Positions 25,587 through 35,057 are shown, counted from the stretch's first letter. The stretch is 64,000 nucleotides of DNA from Thermoproteota archaeon (GCA_027492035.1 JAOZFT010000001.1:1-64000), one strand, 5' to 3'. Numbers and translations are program-made. The notes: generated by a model from the sequence alone, not told the origin.

Positions 25587-26011
25587 GTTTTTTTATGCCT
25601 GTTAGAGTGAAGGTAAAGCTAGAAAGCGTGAAAAGCAAAGTTGAAACTGCAGCTCTCCTCAACACTGGATTCACAAGCATGGAACCTGAAATTCTTTTGC
25701 CAAGAAAGTTAGCTGAAAAAATGAGTTTATGGCCTCCACCGGAAAATTCCACACTTGAAACCCTTGACACAGCAGGAGGGGAAGTTTTGAGTTATGTAAT
25801 CCCTAAATCTGTTGAGGTAGCTGTTGAAACAAGGAATGGTTTCTCTAAAAGCGTTAAATGTAACGTGATAGTTTCAACTCATGAGAAAGAAGTGCTTTTA
25901 AGCGATGCTTTAATGGAGGAGTTAGGGATAGAAATAATTTCACCTAAGACCGGGGTGTGGAGAGTTAAGGGAGGGAAGGAAGAGGGAAGCATTGAACCGG
26001 AGTACTGGTGA
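25583..26011 (+). CDS. Retropepsin-like (clan AA aspartic protease fold) protein
   Basis: A 142-residue protein of the archaeal aspartic-protease-like family: ALLNTGFTSMEPEILLPRKL near residue 30 matches the D-T-G loop region, and KEVLLSDALMEELGIEI the flap-distal part. The usual catalytic Asp is Asn here (LLNTGF rather than LVDTGF). Asn may be normal in some archaeal relatives, but it would remove classical protease activity. The GTG start overlaps the stop of the basic 38-residue gene; ATG at 25595 is an alternative. Function unknown. Confidence 0.75.
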   Translation: MSFFMPVRVKVKLESVKSKVETAALLNTGFTSMEPEILLPRKLAEKMSLWPPPENSTLETLDTAGGEVLSYVIPKSVEVAVETRNGFSKSVKCNVIVSTHEKEVLLSDALMEELGIEIISPKTGVWRVKGGKEEGSIEPEYW

Positions 26012-26603
26012 AAGGGTGACAAATGTTTCGGTTCAATTCCTAAAAGTTTTTGATTAAACTTGTTAAATGTCGAAAACAGAAGTTTGAGGAGAATTTCTGG
26101 GAAGTGAAGAACAGTACTATTTGAAAATGTAAAACGGGGATTTAGCTGAAACAATTATTTTGAACTAGTTAGAGTACCGTAGAGTCTTAAACATGTCCTC
26201 CACTGAAGAAATGATGGATAAGTTGAGCAAAATAAACAATGAAATAAAGTTTATAGTTAAAGAAAGGTGGAGGGAGCTTCTTTAACAGATTCAGCAACAA
26301 AGGAAATGATTTAAGTGAAAAGGTTACATATTGAAGAGTTAGGTTGAAAGCGTTAATACAGTGGGTTATGGAAACGTATTCATAAGTTTTCTTGCAGCTG
26401 CAAAACCGTTAATTTAAGCGGTGAAGAAGCTTTGAAGCTGGGGTGTGCAGCAAGAGTTTTTAGGACAACAATAAAGGAAACAAGAGGAAACCCGACATTA
26501 AAGGAACTGAAAATATTTCTTCAAATGTTACCGAAAAAAAGAACAATATTAATTTTTCTTGTTTCCAACAGTTTCACGGGAAAAAAGTGAATTACGGAGG
26601 TAA
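26012..26603. other. Decayed coding stretch
   Basis: A 592-base stretch with only fragments. A 30-codon frame at 26193-26285 (+) reads MSSTEEMMDKLSKINNEIKF and on to ERWRELL. Further on, one frame reads NLSGEEALKLGCAARVF and on to a stop at about 26589. These pieces are amphipathic and protein-like but interrupted by stops, so they look like a dead gene or genes. I cannot name a family. No repeat ends or transposase fragments were seen. Confidence 0.4.
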
Positions 26604-27140
26604 ATGTCTCAAATGGGTTTTGAAGATTTTAAGGAAGGAAAAGAAAATAAGGAGGGGGGCAAAGTTAAGCACCCATTCAAAACCATTTGTTGTGGAGGCA
26701 CATTCGACCCTTTCCACATAGGACATAAAAAATTTTTAGAAGAAGCTTACTCGCTTGGGGAAAAGGTGGTTATTGGCTTAACGTGTGATGAAATGACACA
26801 TGGAAAAGAAGTAAGTTCTAAAATTAAACCATTCAAGGAAAGGAAGAAAAATTTAGAGAAGTACCTTGAAAGTAAAGGGTGGCTTGAAAGAACAGAAATA
26901 GTTGAAATAAAAAATCCTCTAGGCACTGCAGCTGAAAACAAAAAATTTCAAGCAATAATTGTAACAGAAGAAACCTTAAAAAACGCGTTCAAAATAAACG
27001 AGGAAAGGAAAAAGAGAGGGATGAATGAATTAACAATTATAGTTGTCCCCCTTGTTAAGGACAGCACAGGTGAACCTATTTCATCAACAAGGATAAGGAA
27101 GGGAGAAATAAACGTGAAGGGGGAAATTCTCAGAAAATAA
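26604..27140 (+). CDS. coaD: Archaeal phosphopantetheine adenylyltransferase
   Basis: A 178-residue cytidylyltransferase-fold enzyme of CoA synthesis; it converts 4'-phosphopantetheine and ATP to dephospho-CoA. GGTFDPFHIGHKKF (about residue 32) contains the nucleotide-binding HxGH, and SSTRIRKGEI near the C-terminus is the ISSTxIR motif. The archaeal form lacks similarity to bacterial CoaD outside these motifs. An unusual Lys/Glu-rich extension of about 25 residues precedes the fold. CGGAGG lies three bases before the ATG. Confidence 0.93.
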   Translation: MSQMGFEDFKEGKENKEGGKVKHPFKTICCGGTFDPFHIGHKKFLEEAYSLGEKVVIGLTCDEMTHGKEVSSKIKPFKERKKNLEKYLESKGWLERTEIVEIKNPLGTAAENKKFQAIIVTEETLKNAFKINEERKKRGMNELTIIVVPLVKDSTGEPISSTRIRKGEINVKGEILRK

Positions 27141-27272
27141 TCCCAGAAAATAAAAGATACAAACAAGGAAGTTAGAAAATTAAGGAACAGATGCATATGA
27201 AAAACAAATAGTTCCGACAAAAAAATTTAAAGGGATGCAGAAGGTTACAGGGAAGGAGGGAAGTGAAAAAGG

Positions 27273-28547
27273 TTGAAGATTTTCTTGGATGCACACATTC
27301 ACAGTAAATACTCAAGGGCCACAAGCAAAAACATGGATTTGGAACATTTAGCTGCATTTGCCAAAATGAAAGGGCTAGACATGTTAGGAACAGGAGACGC
27401 ACTTTTTCCGGCCTGGTTTAATGAACTTAAAAAGAAATTAAAACCGTTAAGTGACACAGGAATATACTTATACAAAGGGATATACTGGGTTTTAACAACC
27501 GAAGTAAACACTGTTTATTTACAGGAAGGTAAAGTGCGAAAGGTTCATCACTTAATTTTTATTCCTGATTTTGAAGCTGCCGCCCAAGTAGGAGATGTTT
27601 TAAGTAAGTATGGGGACCTTTCAATAGATGGTAGACCGACCCTTAAAGTTTCATCCCCTGAACTTGTTGAAATTTTAATGGAGGTTTCACGTGAAATCTT
27701 AGTTATTCCAGCCCATGTATGGACGTCATGGTTTGGTGCGTTAGGTGAATTCTCAGGTTTCAACTCCCTTGAAGAGTGTTACCAAGATCAAGTGAAAAAT
27801 GTTTACGCTCTTGAAACAGGAATGAGTTCAGACCCTGCAATGAATTACCGTGTAAGTTCCCTAGACAAGTTTACGCTGGTTAGTTTCTCAGACGCCCATA
27901 GTTTCTGGACATGGAGGCTTGGGCGTGAATGTGTCTGTTTAAATTTGCTAGAGGTAAGTTATAGAGAAATTTTTGAAGCAATAAAAAATAAAGACAAAAA
28001 GAAAATTCTTTTCACCGTAGAAACTCCACCCAGTTATGGTAGATACCATTGGGATGGACACAGGAACTGCAATGTTTCTCTTAGCCCAAGGGAAGCAATT
28101 AAATTGAACAACATTTGCCCTAAATGCGGAAAAAAGTTAACTATTGGTGTTTTGCACAGAGTTGAAGAATTGGCAGATAGACCTGAAGGTTTTACACCTT
28201 CAAAAACCATCCCTTTTAAAACACTTATACCGCTTTACGAGTTGATAGCTCACCAATTCAGAATTAATAAACTTTACTCTGAGAAGGTTATGAAGGAACA
28301 AAATAAAATGATAAATTTTTTCGGAAATGAATTTGAAGTTCTTTTAAACGCTTCAAGGGATGAACTTGAAAAAGTTACTGATCCGGCTGTTGCAGATATT
28401 ATTATCAAAAACAGAGAGGGAAAAATAAACGTGAAACCAGGATTTGACGGAGTCTATGGCATAATTTTAAACAACAAAAGAGAAATTACAAAAGTGAGAA
28501 CTGGTGGTTGGAAAGGGGAAAAGTTAAACTTGGAAAAATTCTTTTAG
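27273..28547 (+). CDS. Endonuclease Q (PHP-domain repair nuclease)
   Basis: A 424-residue protein, the same length as the Pyrococcus enzyme as I recall it. The PHP metal-binding domain shows DAHIHSKYSRAT at the N-terminus, GTGDALFPAW, EVNTVY, PAHVWTSWFG and FSDAHSFWTWRLG. A zinc-binding region follows with WDGHRNC and CPKCGKKLTIGVLHRVEELA, and then a C-terminal domain. EndoQ nicks DNA 5' of uracil, hypoxanthine, xanthine and abasic sites. TTG at 27273 is the only start that keeps the PHP strand intact, with GGAGGG about 12 bases upstream. Confidence 0.93.
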   Translation: MKIFLDAHIHSKYSRATSKNMDLEHLAAFAKMKGLDMLGTGDALFPAWFNELKKKLKPLSDTGIYLYKGIYWVLTTEVNTVYLQEGKVRKVHHLIFIPDFEAAAQVGDVLSKYGDLSIDGRPTLKVSSPELVEILMEVSREILVIPAHVWTSWFGALGEFSGFNSLEECYQDQVKNVYALETGMSSDPAMNYRVSSLDKFTLVSFSDAHSFWTWRLGRECVCLNLLEVSYREIFEAIKNKDKKKILFTVETPPSYGRYHWDGHRNCNVSLSPREAIKLNNICPKCGKKLTIGVLHRVEELADRPEGFTPSKTIPFKTLIPLYELIAHQFRINKLYSEKVMKEQNKMINFFGNEFEVLLNASRDELEKVTDPAVADIIIKNREGKINVKPGFDGVYGIILNNKREITKVRTGGWKGEKLNLEKFF

Positions 28548-28587
28548 ACTCCATTTAAAAACTTTCCTTGAAAAAAGGGAGATGAGA

Positions 28588-29394
28588 GTGTTAAAAATGA
28601 ACAGTAAATGGAGAGAAGTTTTTAAGGAGGATAAAGTAATTATAGGTATGGTTCATTTACCTCCTTTACCGGGGACCCCCCTCTACAACGGTTCAGAAAT
28701 CAACCAAATAATGAATTTCGCAGTTAAAGAAGCAGTAAAACTTGAAAAAGGAGGCATAAACGGGGTTATGGTTGAAAACTTCGGTGACAAACCTTTTAGG
28801 AAATATGTTGGGCCGGAGACAGTGGCAACAATGTCTGTCATCTGTAAGGAAATAACTGGAGAAGTGAATGTGCCAGTTGGTGTAAACGTTTTAAGGAACG
28901 ATTCGAAAGCCGCTTTAGCAATTGCTAAAGCAGCTGACTGCAAATTTATAAGGGCTAATGTTCAAACTGGAGTTTACGTAACAGATCAAGGCTTAATTGA
29001 AGGAAAAGCCTTTGAAACCCACATGTTCAGAAAAATTATTGGGGCGGAAAACGTTTTAATCCTGGCTGATGTTTTCACTAAACATGGGTCTCCCTTGTCA
29101 AAGAGGGGAATAGGGGACGAAGCTTATGATTTAGTGGATAGAGGACTTGCTGACGCAGTAATCGTTACAGGAGCTAGGACAGGTTTACCTCCAAACTTGG
29201 AACTTGTTAAAAACGTCAAAGAAGCTTTAAGGGAAGGTGTAGTTTTAATTGGAAGTGGTTTAAATTCAAAAAACTGCAAAAAATTCTTAGAAATAGCTGA
29301 CGGAGCAATTGTAGGCACATCCTTGAAAAAGAGGGGGGAAATAGATGCTGAAAAAGTTAAAGATTTAATGAGGAAAGTTAAAGGTTTAGTTTGA
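28588..29394 (+). CDS. BtpA/SgcQ-family TIM-barrel protein
   Basis: About 268 residues. The family pattern is clear: VIIGMVHLPPLPGTPLY near the start, GVMVENFGDKPF, PVGVNVLRND, FIRANVQTGVYVTDQG and IVTGARTGLPP. BtpA was linked to photosystem I stability in cyanobacteria, but archaeal members must do something else; many are misnamed as phosphoribosylanthranilate isomerases. The substrate is unknown. AAGGGAG touches the ATG at 28582, whereas the in-frame GTG at 28588 is six bases away, so I prefer GTG. Confidence 0.88.
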   Translation: MLKMNSKWREVFKEDKVIIGMVHLPPLPGTPLYNGSEINQIMNFAVKEAVKLEKGGINGVMVENFGDKPFRKYVGPETVATMSVICKEITGEVNVPVGVNVLRNDSKAALAIAKAADCKFIRANVQTGVYVTDQGLIEGKAFETHMFRKIIGAENVLILADVFTKHGSPLSKRGIGDEAYDLVDRGLADAVIVTGARTGLPPNLELVKNVKEALREGVVLIGSGLNSKNCKKFLEIADGAIVGTSLKKRGEIDAEKVKDLMRKVKGLV

Positions 29395-29503
29395 AAAATC
29401 AACAATAAACGAAATAAGTTAGATTTTTAAACTTAACAAAGGTTGTTCAGAGGAAGTAAATAGGAAAGGATGGAAAGGAAGAAAATGAGCGAAGGTTCTT
29501 AGA

Positions 29504-30313
29504 ATGGATTTTTTAGTGAGGATTTTTCTAGGTTTCATAGTAGTTGGTGCTTTTGGAGCTATTTCCTACTTAAAGAAATTAGTTAATTTTTCAGGGTTGA
29601 TAATGGGTTTCATAGTGGGTTTCACAGTATTTGTTTTTCCTCAACAAGGTTTAGAGCTTTTCCTTTTACTTTTAACCTTTCACTTAACAGCTGGTTTATT
29701 CACCAAGTACAAATACAATGTAAAAAATAGGTTAGGGGTAGCTGAGGAGAAGAAGGGGGCAAGGGCTTGGACAAACGTTTTTGCTAACGGTTTAATTCCC
29801 GCAGCTTTAGCTTTCATGGAGGGAATGAGAAGTGATCCTGTGTTTGTTTACGGTTTTGTTGGCGCTGTAAGTTCAGCTATGGCCGATACCCTTTCAAACG
29901 AGATAGGGGTGTTGTACAAATACAAGCCTCGAATGATCACTAACTTAAAAGAAAAAGTTAACCCTGGAACTTCAGGGGCGATTTCACCTTTAGGTGAAGC
30001 AGTAATTGCTTTAAGTGGTTTGTTAATTGGTTTCATGGCTTACTTAGCCGGATTAGCTCCTTGGTTCATTATTCCTGTTTCCTTGGTTTCAGCCTTTATT
30101 GGAAACACTGTGGACAGTTTCCTTGGAGCCACTGTCCAAGCAATTTATTACTGTGAGAATTGCAGAAAAGAAACTGAAAAGAAGGTTCACAGCTGCGGCT
30201 CAATCACTAAATTAGTTAGGGGAAACGAAAAAATCAATAACCATGTTGTTAACTTCTTCATGAGTTTAACAGGTTGTTTAACAGGTATTCTTCTTTATTA
30301 CTTCTTCATTTAA
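29504..30313 (+). CDS. DUF92 membrane protein (TIGR00297 family)
   Basis: A 269-residue integral membrane protein with about six to seven hydrophobic segments. Family features are the RAWTNVFANGLIPA segment, the AMADTLSNEIG motif and NPGTSGAISPLG. Plant relatives (VTE6) phosphorylate phytyl phosphate, so archaeal members may act on isoprenoid phosphates; this is inference. It has two Cys pairs in a cytoplasmic loop (CENC near residue 212 and a single HSC), perhaps a half metal site. AAGGT lies seven bases before the ATG. Confidence 0.87.
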   Translation: MDFLVRIFLGFIVVGAFGAISYLKKLVNFSGLIMGFIVGFTVFVFPQQGLELFLLLLTFHLTAGLFTKYKYNVKNRLGVAEEKKGARAWTNVFANGLIPAALAFMEGMRSDPVFVYGFVGAVSSAMADTLSNEIGVLYKYKPRMITNLKEKVNPGTSGAISPLGEAVIALSGLLIGFMAYLAGLAPWFIIPVSLVSAFIGNTVDSFLGATVQAIYYCENCRKETEKKVHSCGSITKLVRGNEKINNHVVNFFMSLTGCLTGILLYYFFI

Positions 30314-30350
30314 AACCGTTAAAAAACACAAAAAGTGTAGTGGCAGTTTT

Positions 30351-31619
30351 TCACAGAGTGTAAACGTCACCATTTTTCGGTGCCACAGCGTTTATGTCAA
30401 GAGATTCACTTATTTCCTGTGCAAAAAACCAAATTTTCTTTTTTTCACCGTGAACTGTAAAAACTGTCAAGTCTTTATGGAGGAAATGTTTAATTATCTC
30501 CATCAACTGGGATTTTCCTGCGTGGGAGGAGAAATCAAATTTTTTAATTTTTATTCCTGGTTCAATAAGTTCTTCTCCTACTTGAATAACTTTTTCGTCA
30601 AGTAAACGTCTTCCAGGAGTTCCTTCAATCTGGTAACCGACAAAAAATAAAGCATTCCTTTCGTCCTCTATTAAATGTTTTAAATAATTGCGTACAGGTC
30701 CTCCTTGGAGCATACCCGCGGGTGAAACAATAACTGAAGGCTTAAAGAGGGCTTTCCTCCTCATTTTGTCACCTACTACAAACTTGACATGTCTCAAGGC
30801 TTGCTTGTAGAAGTTAGGGTTTGCAAGAAATTCACTGTAATTCTCAAAAACTTTACTTATTGACCTAGCCATTCCGTCCAAATACACTGGGTAGGAGGAA
30901 GAAACACCGTATTTTTCAAGAACCATCAAAATTTCTTGCGACCTTGAAATAGAAAAAGCAGGAACCAAAACTTTACCTCCCTGATTAAGCACTTCATAAA
31001 CTTCGTCAATGAACTGTTTCTCAAGTTCCTTTCTTTTGGGGTGATCTATGTCGCAGTAAGTGCTCTCTATTATTAAACAGTCAGGTTTAATATTGGGAAG
31101 GTAAGCTCCATTAATTAATTGGGTGTTTATTGTGTTTATGTCTGAAGTGTAAATTAATTTCTTCCCGTTTATGTCTAAAGAAACATAAAAACTTCCGGGG
31201 ATGTGGCCTGAGTCATAGAAGTGAATTCTCCAATCCTTTACCTTAACTTTTTGGTTGTAACTGATTTTTTTGGCAGACTTAAAAACATTCTTCACCTCCT
31301 GCAGACCAAAGTTTAGACTTTCCCTGCTCAACTTTATTTGGTCCCTTATTAAGAAACGGAAAAGCTCAAAACTGACGGCCGTACTTAAGACAGGTCTTGA
31401 CTTGGTTAAGTAAAGGGAAGGAGCTGCACCTGTATGGTCTAAATGTGCATGGGTGAGAACAAGTAAATTGTAATCATTTGGTGACACGTACCCAGGGAAG
31501 TGAGGGTGGTCATTCAGTAATATACCGTAATCAAGAAGCACTCCACTTCTTCTGTTTTCAACAAGGATAGCCGCCCTCCCAACTTCTTCACAACCACCTA
31601 GAAACTCAACTTCAGGCAT
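30351..31619 (-). CDS. Beta-CASP metallo-beta-lactamase ribonuclease (aCPSF2-like)
   Basis: A 422-residue MBL/beta-CASP enzyme. THAHLDHTGA (about residue 57) is the HxHxDH zinc site, DSGHIPGS and YTSDINT follow, and the beta-CASP part has VPAFSISRSQEI, SPAGMLQGGP and FDFSSHAGKSQL with motif B and C histidines; the C-terminal TVHGEKKK is also typical. Without the N-terminal KH domains of aCPSF1 it fits aCPSF2, which trims or cuts RNA. It ends close to and converges with the DUF92 gene. Confidence 0.9.
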   Translation of the reverse strand: MPEVEFLGGCEEVGRAAILVENRRSGVLLDYGILLNDHPHFPGYVSPNDYNLLVLTHAHLDHTGAAPSLYLTKSRPVLSTAVSFELFRFLIRDQIKLSRESLNFGLQEVKNVFKSAKKISYNQKVKVKDWRIHFYDSGHIPGSFYVSLDINGKKLIYTSDINTINTQLINGAYLPNIKPDCLIIESTYCDIDHPKRKELEKQFIDEVYEVLNQGGKVLVPAFSISRSQEILMVLEKYGVSSSYPVYLDGMARSISKVFENYSEFLANPNFYKQALRHVKFVVGDKMRRKALFKPSVIVSPAGMLQGGPVRNYLKHLIEDERNALFFVGYQIEGTPGRRLLDEKVIQVGEELIEPGIKIKKFDFSSHAGKSQLMEIIKHFLHKDLTVFTVHGEKKKIWFFAQEISESLDINAVAPKNGDVYTL

Positions 31620-31692
31620 AAAGAAACCTCTAAAGTTTAAAACTCTTTTTAATAGAACAAATCCTTAAACTTCCCTTTCCTATCTTCACTTT

Positions 31693-32616
31693 TTAATCTT
31701 CAGACCTAGATAATACGTCTTTTTCTTTTTGACGTGCCTCATATCTTTCTCTGACCCTACGTATATCCTTCTTTAATGCTTCACTTAGTTTCTTATATTC
31801 TGAAGAGGGTAAAGTCCCTGTTTTATGCCTTGTTTCAATTTCTTCAAGTTTTAAGTTTAACTCGTTTAATTTGGTTGAAAGCTTTTCCAGTTCATTTTCA
31901 ACCCTAACTCTTTCTTCCCCCATTTTACTTTCTAAACTGGAAACTTTGTTGGTGTACTCCTCTTTTAATTTACTGTAAACAGCTTCGGAAACTTTACCTT
32001 CCTCATGATCTTTTTCAAGTTTGTTTAAAGCATCAGATACTTTCCTGTGTTCCTTAACTAATTTAACCACTTCACTCCTAACTTCAGGAGCCTCCATCCC
32101 CCTAACTCTCCACCTAACCCTTGCAGCCTTAATTTTTAAGTAGAAACCTAGAATTATCAGCAACAAAATAACAAGTGCAAGTAAATAGTAAAAGTCACCA
32201 ACCTCTACCTCAAGCTGCAACTCATTTGAAACTTTCTGTTGATTAGAAATAACAGATAATTTAACAGTGTACTCACCTGGAGGAGTGTAAAAAGGAACAA
32301 CTATTCTTTTCCTGTGAACATCAGTGTCACCAGGTGAAATAACTTGTTTCCAAACATCTTTATAGGAATAAATTGAGAACTTGTAGTTAATTAAGGGGAT
32401 GAGGAGGTAAATTTCAATGTCTATGTAATCGGTACGAAGGTCTTCGTCACCGTGGTTGGAGATATACAGTTTAGCTTCAACATAATCTCCAGGTTTAATT
32501 TTCTTTTCACTTAACACTAGAACTGTGGTTACAGGTTGACATGCACTATGTTGCAGGAAAACAGAGAAAAGTAAAACAAGAAAAATACTTAAAGTTAAAA
32601 TTTTGTTTTGAAACAC
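31693..32616 (-). CDS. Single-pass membrane protein with secreted beta domain and cytoplasmic coiled coil
   Basis: A 307-residue protein. Residues 1-27 are a signal peptide. Residues about 30-142 are a beta-sandwich-like domain (KPGDYVEAKLYISNHGDEDL; YTPPGEYTVKLSVIS) of the COG1361/CARDB type common in archaeal envelopes. Residues 145-167 form a membrane helix, and 185-300 a highly charged coiled coil facing the cytoplasm. GTG at 32616 has GAGGAG about nine bases upstream. It could link the envelope to an intracellular partner through the coiled coil; no function is known. Confidence 0.8.
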   Translation of the reverse strand: MFQNKILTLSIFLVLLFSVFLQHSACQPVTTVLVLSEKKIKPGDYVEAKLYISNHGDEDLRTDYIDIEIYLLIPLINYKFSIYSYKDVWKQVISPGDTDVHRKRIVVPFYTPPGEYTVKLSVISNQQKVSNELQLEVEVGDFYYLLALVILLLIILGFYLKIKAARVRWRVRGMEAPEVRSEVVKLVKEHRKVSDALNKLEKDHEEGKVSEAVYSKLKEEYTNKVSSLESKMGEERVRVENELEKLSTKLNELNLKLEEIETRHKTGTLPSSEYKKLSEALKKDIRRVRERYEARQKEKDVLSRSED

Positions 32617-33132
32617 TCATATTCTCCTCAATAAAAAGGTTTAATGCATCCTTAAAAATAAAACAAGAAAAAAGGCATATTTCTAACAATTTAAAAATTT
32701 GTTGGTTAAACATACCCATCTGAAACACTTTTGGTTTTTATTTGTTAGGAACTGTCTTGAACCGTAAAAATCAGTGTTTCAAGTCATAAGTGTTATTTCA
32801 AGCTAGGTAAGTAATTCAGCAACTTCATCGCTTCTTATCCGGGACAATGAAAAACAAAAAACAAATTCATTTAACAACAAACCTTCCTATAAGCTGCTGA
32901 GCCAAAAAACTTATTTAATCCTTTGATAAATTACTTGTTTCAACTTTTTTCAAGAATCCAAAAAAGGTTTCCTACACCTTTTTTAGCCCCCCTCTCTTCT
33001 TTTTACCTCAAGACCTTTTGAAACCAGCAAAAAATTTTTCTATTCTTGAATACATTACTTTAAAATTTTTTAAAAGAATTAAAAAGGCAGTTTATTAAGA
33101 AAGGATAAGTTAAGCATGTGCAGGAGTAAGAT
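32617..33132. other. Divergent intergenic region with no visible gene
   Basis: A 516-base AT-rich gap between the minus-strand membrane protein and the plus-strand CinA-domain gene. Both promoters must lie here. A TATA-like AAAATTTTTTAAAAG occurs at 33061-33075, about 60 bases before the CinA start. No tRNA, hairpin with U-run or coding frame with a ribosome-binding site was found. Confidence 0.5.
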
Positions 33133-33906
33133 ATGAGCGCCGAAATAATTTCAACAGGTAATGAACTTTTAATGGGGTTAATTGAAAACTCAAACGCTAA
33201 ATGGCTTGCTAGAAAACTGACGGAACTAGGTTTTGAAGTAAAGAGGATAACGGTGGTAAGTGACAAGAAAAGAGATATTTCACAGGCTTTTAAAGAAGCA
33301 ATTGAAAGAGAAACAAACGTAGTAATTTCAACAGGAGGTTTAGGGCCCACGCTTGATGATAAAACATTGGAGGCATTAGCTGAAACCTTGAATTTAAAGA
33401 TTGCAACAAACAAGGAGGCTTTAGAGATGATCAAGTTGAAATGTAAGGTTCACGGTTTAGAATTAAATCAAGCAAGGCTCAAAATGGCTTTGCTTCCTGT
33501 AAACGCTGAACCAATTGAAAACCCTTCAGGTTTAGCTCCTGCAGTGAAAATAAAAACAGGCAAGACCATTATTTACTGTTTACCAGGAGTACCCGTGGAA
33601 ATGAAGAAAATTTTTAGGAAGAAAATCCTGCCTGAGTTAACGCAAAAAAATAAACAATTGCTTTTTAAGGAAAGGAAAGCGAAGCTTGAAGGAGTTTTTG
33701 AATCTGAATTGGTTCCCGTGCTTAAGAAAGTAAGAGAGGAATTCCCTGATGTCTACGTTAAAACAAGGGTGGTTCCAACCAAAGGAATAATTCTTTATTG
33801 CTCAACCAAGGGATTGAAGAAGGAGGCACAAGAAAAACTGAATAAAGTAATAAAAATAGTAGATAGTTACGTCAACTGGTTAAGCAAGGAAAGGGGAAGG
33901 AGGTAA
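33133..33906 (+). CDS. CinA-like molybdopterin-binding domain protein
   Basis: A 257-residue protein with the MoaB/Mog-type fold of the CinA N-terminal domain (COG1058). Key patterns are IISTGNELLMGLIENSN at the start, STGGLGPTLDD near residue 72 and YCLPGVPVEMKKIF. It lacks the C-terminal NMN deamidase domain of full-length CinA. Some archaeal and bacterial relatives have ADP-ribose or NAD-related pyrophosphatase activity; which applies here is unknown. AGGAG precedes the ATG, and korA starts just two bases after its stop. Confidence 0.88.
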   Translation: MSAEIISTGNELLMGLIENSNAKWLARKLTELGFEVKRITVVSDKKRDISQAFKEAIERETNVVISTGGLGPTLDDKTLEALAETLNLKIATNKEALEMIKLKCKVHGLELNQARLKMALLPVNAEPIENPSGLAPAVKIKTGKTIIYCLPGVPVEMKKIFRKKILPELTQKNKQLLFKERKAKLEGVFESELVPVLKKVREEFPDVYVKTRVVPTKGIILYCSTKGLKKEAQEKLNKVIKIVDSYVNWLSKERGRR

Positions 33907-33908
33907 AG

Positions 33909-35057
33909 GTGAAAATTAAACCTGGAAAATATTTCCTTCAAGGAAACATAGCCTTAGCTGAAGCAGCTATAAAAGCAGGTTGCCTGTTCTATGCAGGTTA
34001 CCCAATAACTCCCGCAAGTGAAATAATGGAACATATGGCTAAAAGGTTACCAGAGGAGAAAGGAGTGTTCATTCAAATGGAGGATGAAATAGCTTCAATA
34101 GCCGCTTGCATAGGGGCAAGCTGGGCTGGGGTTAAAGCAATGACAGCGACTTCAGGTCCAGGTTTTAGTTTAATGCAAGAAAACATAGGGTTAGCTGTGA
34201 TGACAGAAACTCCCTTAGTAATTGTGGATGTGCAAAGAACAGGGCCTAGCACAGGACAAGCAACAAAAGCGGCACAGGGAGATATTATGCAAACTAGGTG
34301 GGGGAGACATGGAGACCAGGAAGTGATTGTTTTAGCTCCAAACTCTGTTCAAGAAATGTTTAACTTAACAATTAAAGCTTTTAATTTAACTGAAAAATAT
34401 AGAACCCCGGTTATTGTGTTAGCTGACGAAGCAATTGCACATTTACATGAAAACTTGACAGTGAAGGAGGGTATAGAAGTATTTAATCGTGAGAAACCTA
34501 GAAAAAAAGAAAAAAGGTTTTTTGGGTGTGAAAAAAAGGATTGTGTCCCGCCGATGCCTTCAGTAGGCGAAGGATTTGATGTTTTAGTTACTGGTTCAAG
34601 CCATGACGAATACGGCGTAAGGTTTACAGCAAACCCTCAAGTTCATGAAAAACTCGTGAATAGACTTGTGAACAAAATAAGGTTGAGAAGGAAAGAAATA
34701 ATTGAAGCTGAAACATATATGGTTGATGAGTGTGAAATAGGGGTTGTAAGTATAGGTTGCGTCTCAAGAGCTGTTTATGAAGCTGTTGAATTAGCTGAAA
34801 AAGAAGGGTTTAGAGTAGGTTTCGTAAGACCTAAAACTGTTTGGCCTTTCCCTGAAGAACAAGTGGAGAAACTAGCCTCCAATGCAAACTTCATCTTGGT
34901 GCCTGAATTAAACACGGGGCAATTGATTAAAGAAGTTGAAAGGGTAACCGTAACCAAGAAAAAGGAGAAAGTGATACCTTTCAACAAAATAGGTGGGGGA
35001 AGAATGATTTCACCCACTGAAATATTGAAAGAAATAAAGAGGTTAAGCAGAAACTGA
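33909..35057 (+). CDS. korA: 2-oxoacid:ferredoxin oxidoreductase alpha subunit (first set)
   Basis: A 382-residue subunit with the pyrimidine and transketolase-like domains. GNIALAEAAIKAGCLFYAGYPITPASEI at the N-terminus, MEDEIASIAACIGASWAG and TATSGPGFSLM are the conserved KorA/PorA motifs. With beta, gamma and delta subunits encoded just downstream it oxidises a 2-oxoacid with CoA, reducing ferredoxin; 2-oxoglutarate is the likeliest substrate. GTG start with AGGAGGT seven bases upstream. A vapBC pair separates it from korB. Confidence 0.93.
   Translation: MKIKPGKYFLQGNIALAEAAIKAGCLFYAGYPITPASEIMEHMAKRLPEEKGVFIQMEDEIASIAACIGASWAGVKAMTATSGPGFSLMQENIGLAVMTETPLVIVDVQRTGPSTGQATKAAQGDIMQTRWGRHGDQEVIVLAPNSVQEMFNLTIKAFNLTEKYRTPVIVLADEAIAHLHENLTVKEGIEVFNREKPRKKEKRFFGCEKKDCVPPMPSVGEGFDVLVTGSSHDEYGVRFTANPQVHEKLVNRLVNKIRLRRKEIIEAETYMVDECEIGVVSIGCVSRAVYEAVELAEKEGFRVGFVRPKTVWPFPEEQVEKLASNANFILVPELNTGQLIKEVERVTVTKKKEKVIPFNKIGGGRMISPTEILKEIKRLSRN

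Noticed and set aside
26020-26060. GGTTCAATTCC resembling a tRNA T-arm
   Set aside because: No matching acceptor, D or anticodon arms lie upstream at the right distance.
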